The position numbers were made by a program, and so were the translations under genes. From a virus, in IMG/VR virus record IMGVR_UViG_3300032006_000075, positions 1 to 25,730 of that record: a stretch of DNA of 25,730 nucleotides; one strand, written 5' to 3'. Below the pieces are notes generated by a model. It searched no databases. It was not told the DNA's origin and saw only the letters and a list, made by a program, of their open reading frames with translations. This document shows positions 1 to 4,827 of the stretch, one piece after another; within the stretch, counting starts at the first letter, position 1, and every line of letters starts with the position of its first letter.

Positions 1-30
1 TAAAAAAGTTGTGGATAAGCAAAAAAAAGC

Positions 31-58
31 TTGACAAATCCAGATTCTACGCTATAAT
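31..58 (+). promoter_or_regulatory. Consensus sigma70-type promoter
   Basis: TTGACA (31-36) and TATAAT (53-58) are both perfect consensus hexamers, separated by 16 bases. Transcription would start near position 65 and run into the structured leader and the packaging genes. It is the only promoter of this quality I noticed. The 16-base spacer is one short of the optimum. This suggests that host RNA polymerase transcribes the module. Confidence 0.75.
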
Positions 59-162
59 AAAACTTATAGGATTATTTACTCAAATCCCTATCACAGATCT
101 TAACAATCAAGGATTAACATCCATTATACAAAAGAGAGGTTGGAGTTGAAAAATAACCAGTT

Positions 163-276
163 CCCTATATGGGGCAAAAGGTAGGTTCAGCACCAATTAG
201 TTTTCATAACTACGGTGCACCCCTATATCAAGGGGCTATTGAATAAGTTAGAGGCAAACTCTATGCCTACCTTTTG
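163..276 (+). promoter_or_regulatory. Structured leader RNA, four-way junction
   Basis: An 11-bp perfect closing stem pairs 175-185 with 266-276 (CAAAAGGTAGG with CCTACCTTTTG). It encloses three hairpins. Arm one is 190-194/214-218 extended by 198-202/208-212. Arm two is CCCC 220-223 with GGGG 232-235. Arm three is TAGAG 249-253 with CTCTA 259-263 around a GCAAA loop. The element lies about 110 bases downstream of the predicted transcription start and 55 bases before the first good gene. I do not recognise a known riboswitch or ribozyme core. It could be a cis-regulatory leader, a processed small RNA, or part of a packaging recognition site beside the terminase genes. The pairing is seen directly; the role is inference. 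Confidence 0.5.
169..246 (+). CDS. Possible 25-residue leader peptide
   Basis: An ATG at 169 opens 25 codons ending in TAA at 244, starting MGQKVGSAPISF. There is no ribosome binding site at a normal distance; the nearest GGAG is more than 20 bases upstream. The reading frame lies almost wholly inside the structured leader, so its codons could simply be RNA structure. If it is translated, ribosomes crossing it would unfold the junction, as in attenuation. I give it low weight. Confidence 0.2.
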   Translation: MGQKVGSAPISFHNYGAPLYQGAIE

Positions 277-298
277 ATAAACGTGGAATCCTAGATAT

Positions 299-305
299 TA
301 TTAAC
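299..305 (+). promoter_or_regulatory. TATTAAC motif, copy 1
   Basis: TATTAAC sits 26 bases before the ATG at 332, upstream of an AGAGGA ribosome binding site. It is one of five copies found in the short spacers of this window and may be a late promoter element. Confidence 0.3.
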
Positions 306-331
306 AGAGAAACTAGAGGAAAGCAAAACAA

Positions 332-676
332 ATGACAAATATTACTAAAGGTTCAAAATATTACAAAAATAAAGATAAGAAAAAAAAAGCAGATATTGAA
401 TTGACTAAAGCAGAGATAAGAACATTAGGTATTGCTAGTGGTTCAAAAGATTTGATTTCTAAGAAGTTATCTCAATTAAAATTAAATCAATTAAAACGTG
501 CCTATGAAAAGGCAGTTAAAAATCAGGGCGGTGATAGAAGGGTAACAGATAAAGATATATTATTTGCATTAAAAAATCCCGGGGGTGGTAAAGCACAAAA
601 TAAGAAACATGGCGGAACGATAAAAGGTAAGATAAAAAAACAATACGGAGGTCCTGTACGAAAAGCCAAATACTAA
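332..676 (+). CDS. Small lysine-rich protein of the packaging region
   Basis: This 114-residue protein is strongly basic, with lysine runs at the N-terminus (about residues 10-20) and in the last 30 residues. The tail contains GGTIKGKIKKQYGGP, a Gly-Gly/Lys pattern seen again at the C-termini of the proteins at 1602 and 15542. It is the first gene after the promoter and leader RNA. The start ATG is preceded by AGAGGA about 12 bases upstream. No enzyme motif or membrane segment is visible. Charge and position suggest nucleic-acid binding or a minor virion component, but I do not recognise the family. It precedes an extremely acidic protein, so the two may interact. Confidence 0.7.
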   Translation: MTNITKGSKYYKNKDKKKKADIELTKAEIRTLGIASGSKDLISKKLSQLKLNQLKRAYEKAVKNQGGDRRVTDKDILFALKNPGGGKAQNKKHGGTIKGKIKKQYGGPVRKAKY

Positions 677-681
677 TTTAT

Positions 682-688
682 TATTAAC
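682..688 (+). promoter_or_regulatory. TATTAAC motif, copy 2
   Basis: TATTAAC lies in the 33-base spacer between the basic and acidic genes, 21 bases before the ATG at 710, with AGAAGGAG between them. Confidence 0.3.
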
Positions 689-709
689 AACATTTAGAAG
701 GAGAAAACT

Positions 710-967
710 ATGGAAGAATGGGAAATTCAAAACATTATTGACGAACTTGATATTATTAAAAAAAAAGTAAAAGAATTAACTAAAGATTTAAAAGCCACAC
801 AAGAAGCATTATCTGAAGAAGAAGACGATGACGATGATGATGATTGGGACGATGAAGATGATGATGAAGACGAGGATGACGATGACTGGGCTGAAGGAGA
901 AGATAACGACTTAGAAGAAGGTTTATTTTGGGACTACGAAAAGAAAGACAAACAAATTGAGGAATAA
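710..967 (+). CDS. Small highly acidic protein
   Basis: The protein has 85 residues. Residues 1-35 look like an amphipathic helix or coiled coil (alternating I/L with K/E). They are followed by an Asp/Glu tract at about 36-68 dominated by D, with only W, A, G and N interrupting. A good AAGGAG ribosome binding site precedes the ATG. The tract resembles DNA mimics and histone-like acidic tails in overall charge only; no homology is implied. It follows a basic protein and precedes the terminase genes. Possible roles are DNA mimicry against host DNA-binding proteins, or binding a basic packaging or virion protein. The function is unknown. Confidence 0.65.
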   Translation: MEEWEIQNIIDELDIIKKKVKELTKDLKATQEALSEEEDDDDDDDWDDEDDDEDEDDDDWAEGEDNDLEEGLFWDYEKKDKQIEE

Positions 968-975
968 TAACGTTT

Positions 976-1200
976 ATGCATTACAAAGTAAACGATGGAG
1001 ACGTAATACTACCAGAAAGACTATTACGAGAGATACCGGATCTACGCTTAAAAGTTGATGATATGCTCACGTGGTATAACAAAGGTGATCGCTTGTATCA
1101 CTTTACTGCTGGTCATGCTGACAGCAAATTGGAAAAGCACGGATGCGGGTGCCAGACTAAGAAGAAATCCGGAGCTAGAAAAGCATCTAGTAAAAAGTAG
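976..1200 (+). CDS. Small protein with CGC motif and basic tail
   Basis: This 74-residue protein has a folded-looking N-terminal part (residues 1-52: MHYKVNDGDVILPERL, then a WYNKGDRLYHF segment). The sequence HGCGCQ follows, then a tail of Lys, Arg and Ser (KKKSGARKASSKK). It starts nine bases after the acidic gene and ends six bases before the small terminase gene, so it is cotranscribed and probably translationally coupled. I do not recognise the family. The basic tail suggests nucleic-acid contact, and the CGC pair could bind metal or form a disulphide. Confidence 0.6.
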   Translation: MHYKVNDGDVILPERLLREIPDLRLKVDDMLTWYNKGDRLYHFTAGHADSKLEKHGCGCQTKKKSGARKASSKK

Positions 1201-1206
1201 GGAATT

Positions 1207-1596
1207 ATGTCATTTGAATTGGAAAAGGCACCTAAAAAACGGGAGCTTACAGAAAAACAAGAGATATTTTTAAATAAGCTTTTTGATAATGGTGGTAATA
1301 TCGCCAAATCATTAAAAGAAGCAGGGTACAGTGAAAATTCTCGTAAATGGCTTGTAAAGTCACTACAAAGAGAAATTATAGATCGTTGTGAGAGTTATCT
1401 TGCAATTAATGGAGCAAAGGCAGTTACCAGATTATCTGAAGCAATGGATGATGAAGGTAATATACCTAGAGCAGAAATGAGAATAAAAGCTGCTGAATCA
1501 ATATTAAATAGAATAGGTCTAGGTAAAAAAGAAACCATAGACCATAATGTGAAGGCAATCCACGGTATTGTAGTATTGCCACCGAAAAAGGAATAA
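1207..1596 (+). CDS. Terminase small subunit
   Basis: The 129-residue product is the likely DNA-recognition subunit of the packaging motor. Residues 14-60 fit the usual helix-turn-helix layout: TEKQEIFLNKLF, then GGNIAKSLKEAGYS, then a recognition-helix-like RKWLVKSLQREI. A central helical region follows (RLSEAMDDEG...RIKAAESILNRIG), typical of the oligomerisation part. The C-terminal IVVLPPKKE is a plausible contact for the large subunit. Length is normal for small terminases. It lies upstream of the large subunit gene but is separated from it by about 1.3 kb of small genes. GGGA before the ATG is the ribosome binding site. Assignment rests on motif pattern and gene order. Confidence 0.8.
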   Translation: MSFELEKAPKKRELTEKQEIFLNKLFDNGGNIAKSLKEAGYSENSRKWLVKSLQREIIDRCESYLAINGAKAVTRLSEAMDDEGNIPRAEMRIKAAESILNRIGLGKKETIDHNVKAIHGIVVLPPKKE

Positions 1597-1601
1597 TAAC
1601 A

Positions 1602-1970
1602 ATGGGACTACCACCTGCAATATGGGCAGCAATAACTGGTTTAAGTAGATTAGCAAATGCAGCATTAAAGACACCTGCAGTTAAAGAATATACTAAGCTT
1701 GTAGCCGACTACGGAAAAACAAAAGGAAAACAATTATTTAATAAACATGTATCTAGTAATCCAAAAGTCAAAGCTGAAGCACAGAAGAAAGCAAAGCTTT
1801 TAGATGCTGATGAAAGATCTATAGGAGCATTTTCAAAACCAGTAAAAACTAAAGGCATGAGTCATAGTAGATTTGATAAAAATATCAAAAAAGATCCATA
1901 CCCTGTAAAAAAACAATATGGGGGTAAGATACATCATAAGCAACCACGTAAGACATCTTATAGTGACTAA
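1602..1970 (+). CDS. Basic protein with C-terminal KKQYGGK tail
   Basis: This 122-residue lysine-rich protein starts five bases after the small terminase. Residues 1-30 are less charged and alanine-rich (PPAIWAAITGLSRLANAALK) and could form an amphipathic helix. The middle is helical and basic. The C-terminus has PVKKQYGGKIHHKQPRK, sharing the KKQYGG element with the protein at 332 and resembling the tail of the one at 15542. AAGGA about 13 bases before the ATG is the only ribosome binding candidate. I do not recognise a family. A minor virion or DNA-binding role is possible. Confidence 0.65.
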   Translation: MGLPPAIWAAITGLSRLANAALKTPAVKEYTKLVADYGKTKGKQLFNKHVSSNPKVKAEAQKKAKLLDADERSIGAFSKPVKTKGMSHSRFDKNIKKDPYPVKKQYGGKIHHKQPRKTSYSD

Positions 1971-2106
1971 AATTATAAATATAAAAGATTTTAAGAAATC
2001 AAAAGATATAAAATACATCAAAAAAGCACAAACTTGGATAGACGGTGATGTATGGTGGGGTTGGACACCTGAAGTTAAACCCAACAAGAATAATGATAAA
2101 AAATAA
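1963..2106 (+). CDS. Small basic protein, GTG start
   Basis: I chose the GTG at 1963, which overlaps the stop of the previous gene, giving 47 residues; an ATG at 1918 would add 15 codons that overlap the basic gene more deeply. The product is Lys/Ile-rich with a tryptophan cluster (AQTWIDGDVWWGWTPEV) before a basic end. No membrane segment is evident. It is the first of a chain of very short overlapping genes. Function is unknown. Confidence 0.45.
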   Translation: MTKIINIKDFKKSKDIKYIKKAQTWIDGDVWWGWTPEVKPNKNNDKK

Positions 2107-2215
2107 ATTTTACCATACTTGGTTTTTTAATTGGCTAGAAAAGAAGAATTGTCAACTAGGAAATTGGCTATGGGCTAAACGATGGAGGAATTTTAAAGGA
2201 AATGATACCAGATGA
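2093..2215 (+). CDS. 40-residue tryptophan-rich microprotein
   Basis: The ATG at 2093 lies inside the end of the previous gene and the frame runs to TGA at 2213. The product is basic and aromatic, with five Trp (HTWFFNWLEKK and GNWLWAKRWRNF). It fills what would otherwise be an empty 95-base gap, and it overlaps both neighbours by 14 bases, which matches the packed style of this stretch. The ribosome binding site is weak (AAGAA). Trp/Arg/Lys-rich peptides often sit at membrane surfaces, so a membrane-associated role is possible. Confidence 0.4.
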   Translation: MIKNKFYHTWFFNWLEKKNCQLGNWLWAKRWRNFKGNDTR

Positions 2216-2291
2216 TTGGGGCATATTAATGCTCTACGTTACAGCACTATACATAATAATTGCATTTGTGCTGTGGAAACTAAAATTATAA
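2202..2291 (+). CDS. 29-residue single-span membrane microprotein
   Basis: The frame encodes MIPDDWG, then a hydrophobic span of about 18 residues (ILMLYVTALYIIIAFVLW), then KLKL. Acidic residues before and lysines after suggest an N-out, C-in orientation. GGAGGA at 2184-2189 and AAAGGA just before the ATG both offer ribosome binding. Its TAA overlaps the next ATG (TAATG). Its position between small and large terminase genes resembles the place of the spanin gene 18.5 in T7, so a lysis role (holin-like or antiholin-like) is conceivable but unproven. Confidence 0.5.
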   Translation: MIPDDWGILMLYVTALYIIIAFVLWKLKL

Positions 2292-2410
2292 TGGACGCAT
2301 TAAAAAAATTATTGGAATATTTAGAACCAAGATTTACTAAATTAAATGTATTTCTTTGGTTGATAACTTGTTTATTGATACTAATTGCTATACCCCTATG
2401 GGTAAGTTAA
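2291..2410 (+). CDS. 39-residue single-span membrane microprotein
   Basis: The ATG at 2291 overlaps the previous stop, indicating translational coupling. Residues 1-20 form a charged amphipathic part (DALKKLLEYLEPRFTKLN), and residues 21-38 are one hydrophobic span (VFLWLITCLLILIAIPLW) with a Cys in it. A short cytoplasmic helix and one membrane anchor would fit a holin partner or a spanin-like subunit. It has no lipobox. It could start further upstream at 2216 in the same frame, but that would run across the microprotein before it. Confidence 0.5.
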   Translation: MDALKKLLEYLEPRFTKLNVFLWLITCLLILIAIPLWVS

Positions 2411-2592
2411 ATAGACGAGATAAAGCTACGCCAGAAGATTCCATGCGTAAAGCTTACATAGATGGAAAATGGATTCCTATTAAACCTACAAAACTTGTAA
2501 GAGACGGTAGAACAAAGGGACTAATGATGGGTGTAGTAAAAGGAGAATACGTACCATACAAAAAAGTCGGTCCTGTGAAAATACCGGAATAA
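2398..2592 (+). CDS. Small basic protein of unknown function
   Basis: I chose the ATG at 2398, overlapping the previous gene by 13 bases, giving 64 residues. An ATG at 2356 in the same frame would add 14 codons lying wholly in the membrane gene. The product has a KWIPIKPTK segment and ends GEYVPYKKVGPVKIPE, with Lys/Pro/Tyr throughout, suggesting a short beta-rich domain. No catalytic motif is seen. The start remains uncertain because there is no clear ribosome binding site. Confidence 0.5.
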   Translation: MGKLNRRDKATPEDSMRKAYIDGKWIPIKPTKLVRDGRTKGLMMGVVKGEYVPYKKVGPVKIPE

Positions 2593-2595
2593 TTT

Positions 2596-2877
2596 ATGGT
2601 AAAAGAAATAATTCCAGATGATAGAAAAGACGATATAGCCTATCTTGAAGCAATGTTACAAGAAGTAGCTAAATGCTTAGCTAATAAAGTTTATGAAGAT
2701 TGGAAAAGAACAAACCGATTAATTCGTAAAGATATAGCTATGGTTGTAACACCAATGGATATAGTAGGGTATTATAAAAATATTATAGAAGCACGAACAG
2801 AAGATACTATAAAAGATTTAGAAGACAAAGTAATAGAAGACTTTGATGAATTTATGAAGGATTTTAAAGATGAGTAA
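2596..2877 (+). CDS. Small helical charged protein upstream of terminase
   Basis: The product has 93 residues, predicted mainly helical from its spacing of I/L/V among K/D/E. It ends in an acidic stretch (EDFDEFMKDFKDE). The middle contains MVVTPMDIVGYYKNI. It begins three bases after the previous stop and directly precedes the large terminase region. I do not recognise a family. Position suggests a packaging-module accessory protein. Confidence 0.6.
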   Translation: MVKEIIPDDRKDDIAYLEAMLQEVAKCLANKVYEDWKRTNRLIRKDIAMVVTPMDIVGYYKNIIEARTEDTIKDLEDKVIEDFDEFMKDFKDE

Positions 2878-2974
2878 AAACTATGGTAAGTCTAACTGCA
2901 AAGGGAAATTAAATGGTAGAGGACACACCAAACAATCAAGAAAACCAAAAAAGAAGTTATCATTATACTCGTGA
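2870..2974 (+). CDS. Possible 34-residue basic microprotein overlapping TerL
   Basis: The ATG at 2870 overlaps the end of the previous gene and the frame continues in a different phase 62 bases into the large terminase gene. The product is very basic and Gly/Asn-rich (KNYGKSNCKGKLNGRGH, then KQSRKPKKK). The overlap with TerL falls in its poorly conserved lysine-rich extension. Translation would couple to the terminase start. It could equally be a chance frame. Confidence 0.3.
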   Translation: MSKNYGKSNCKGKLNGRGHTKQSRKPKKKLSLYS

Positions 2975-4556
2975 TAATCAATTAAAAATAAAAGCACGAC
3001 AAAAAGTACGTGAAGCAGAAAAAAAAGCAAAACAAGCTAAAGTAAAAGCAGAGAAAGCAAAAGAAAAAGTAAAAAGATTAACGAAGGCGGTAACAAGTTC
3101 TATACTTAATGAGAAAGATTTAAATGAAGCACCTAAAGCTATTCAAGAATATGTGCAAGATAGACCTATCGTCTTTAAGCCCAATACAGGACCTCAAACG
3201 GATTTTTTGGCTAGTCCTGAAGAAGATGTTCTATATGGTGGGGCTGCTGGCGGGGGAAAAAGCTATGCGTTACTTGCTGATTTATTGCGGTATGCTGATA
3301 ATGGCAGTCATCGTGCTCTTTTACTTCGTAGGACTATTGCTGAGCTTACTGAACTAATAGATAAAAGTAGACAATTTTACCCGCAAGCATTTCCGGGTGC
3401 AGTATTTAAAGAATCTAAAAGTATGTGGGTATTCCCTAGTGGGGCTACTGCTTTATTTTCTTACTTAGATAAAGATTCTGATGTAACAAGATATCAAGGA
3501 CAATCCTTTTCGTGGATAGGAATTGATGAAATAACACATTACCCAACACCCTATGTATGGGAATATCTTCGTTCTCGTTTAAGAACAACAGATAAAAATA
3601 TAGTACCATATATGAGATGTACAGCAAATCCGGGTGGTATAGGCGGATGGTGGGTTAAAAAAATGTATATAGATCCATCGCCACCAAATACAAGATTTGT
3701 TGCAACAGATATAGATACAAAAAGAGAATTAAGATATCCAGATAATCATCCTAAAGCAGGGAAAGCTTTGTTTCATCGAAGATTTATTCCTGCCCGATTA
3801 ACTGATAATCCTTTTCTTATGCGTAGTGGAGAATACGAAGCTATGCTTATGTCTCTTCCAGAGACTGAAAGAAAAAGATTACTTGAAGGTGATTGGGATG
3901 TTGCAGAAGGTGCAGCATTTCCAGAGTTTCAAAGAAGTGTTCATGTAGTAGATCCTATTGAAATTCCTAGAAGTTGGAATAGAATAAGAGCAGCTGACTA
4001 TGGATACTCATCTCCATCTTGTGTATTATGGGGTGCTATAGATTGGGACGGTGTTATATGGATATACAGAGAATTATATGTAACTAAACACACGAGTGAT
4101 GCATTAGCAAATGTCATTATTGAATTAGAAAAAGATGACCCTAAACTAATGTTAAGTGTATTAGATAGCAGTTGTTGGAATAAAACAGGATTAGGTCCTA
4201 GTATAGCAGAAACAATGATACAAAGAGGTGTTAGATGGATTCCAGCAGACAGAGAACGAGTAGCAGGAAAAATTGCAATACATAGAAGATTACAATTAGA
4301 TCCTGTAACAAATGAACCTAGATTAAAAATTTTCAAAACGTGTACAAATTTAGTTAGGACTTTACCTACTATACCATTGTCAAAAATAAATTCTGAAGAT
4401 GTTGATACAAAAGCAGAAGATCATGCATATGATGCATTAAGATATATGGTTATGACTAGAAATATAGCAGCAAGAGATTTTATACAAGATGCTAGATTGG
4501 CTAGAGAGAGGGAAGAAAAATACAACAAAATTTATGATACGACTTTTGGATATTAA
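2913..4556 (+). CDS. terL: Terminase large subunit (packaging ATPase-nuclease)
   Basis: This 547-residue motor protein pumps DNA into the prohead and cuts it. The ATPase domain has Walker A GGAAGGGKS (109-117), Walker B WIGIDEIT (201-208, catalytic D205-E206) and coupling motif TANPGG (237-242). The RNase H-like nuclease has AADYGYSSPS (D362), LDSS (D418) and the closing DHAYDALRY (D503, D507), so all expected acidic residues are present. Residues 24-60 are an Ala/Lys-rich coiled-coil extension (EKKAKQAKVKAEKAKEKVK) not needed for the core and unusual in length. AAGGGA before the ATG is the ribosome binding site. The start is supported by this site, although a nested frame overlaps it. Confidence 0.97.
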   Translation: MVEDTPNNQENQKRSYHYTRDNQLKIKARQKVREAEKKAKQAKVKAEKAKEKVKRLTKAVTSSILNEKDLNEAPKAIQEYVQDRPIVFKPNTGPQTDFLASPEEDVLYGGAAGGGKSYALLADLLRYADNGSHRALLLRRTIAELTELIDKSRQFYPQAFPGAVFKESKSMWVFPSGATALFSYLDKDSDVTRYQGQSFSWIGIDEITHYPTPYVWEYLRSRLRTTDKNIVPYMRCTANPGGIGGWWVKKMYIDPSPPNTRFVATDIDTKRELRYPDNHPKAGKALFHRRFIPARLTDNPFLMRSGEYEAMLMSLPETERKRLLEGDWDVAEGAAFPEFQRSVHVVDPIEIPRSWNRIRAADYGYSSPSCVLWGAIDWDGVIWIYRELYVTKHTSDALANVIIELEKDDPKLMLSVLDSSCWNKTGLGPSIAETMIQRGVRWIPADRERVAGKIAIHRRLQLDPVTNEPRLKIFKTCTNLVRTLPTIPLSKINSEDVDTKAEDHAYDALRYMVMTRNIAARDFIQDARLAREREEKYNKIYDTTFGY

Positions 4557-4561
4557 TATTT

Positions 4562-4568
4562 TATTAAC
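4562..4568 (+). promoter_or_regulatory. TATTAAC motif, copy 3
   Basis: TATTAAC sits in the 27-base spacer after the terminase gene, 15 bases before the ATG at 4584, followed by a GGAGG ribosome binding site. The tight spacing would leave almost no 5' leader if it is a promoter. Confidence 0.3.
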
Positions 4569-4583
4569 AATTGGAGGAAAATT

Positions 4584-4817
4584 ATGCCAAATCCACACGG
4601 AAAAAAATATGTACTTCACAGACATAAATGGGGTGCATTAGGTCACTCTAGTGATTATGATTCTTCTTTATACAGAGAATCACTTGAGTTCGGTAATTCT
4701 ATCGATCAAGGTGCTCTTATTAAAGATGAAGGTAAATCAGGTAAAGGTGGCGATGTCGACCCGTCTGTTATGAAAAAAGGCGGAGACAGTACACTAATTA
4801 AAGATTACTCAAAATAA
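4584..4817 (+). CDS. Small hydrophilic protein between terminase and portal
   Basis: This 77-residue protein starts with a His/Lys-rich segment (NPHGKKYVLHRHKWGALG). Its acidic and polar second half carries two Lys-Gly-Gly elements (GKGGD, KKGGD) separated by 15 residues. A strong TTGGAGG site precedes the start. It ends ten bases before the portal gene. I do not recognise the family. Genes here in related phages are often small virion or assembly factors. Confidence 0.6.
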   Translation: MPNPHGKKYVLHRHKWGALGHSSDYDSSLYRESLEFGNSIDQGALIKDEGKSGKGGDVDPSVMKKGGDSTLIKDYSK

Positions 4818-4827
4818 GGAATAAATA

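Noticed and set aside
175-276. Leader fold read as a tRNA or tmRNA
   Set aside because: The closing stem is 11 bp, there is no T-arm GGTTCGA-type sequence or CCA end, and the arm sizes do not match a cloverleaf.
1974-1981. TATAAATA, the T4-type late promoter sequence
   Set aside because: It lies inside a coding frame in very AT-rich DNA and is not placed before a gene.
3998-4336. Minus-strand open frame of 112 codons inside TerL
   Set aside because: It lies opposite well-conserved terminase motifs and its translation resembles no domain; it is a shadow.
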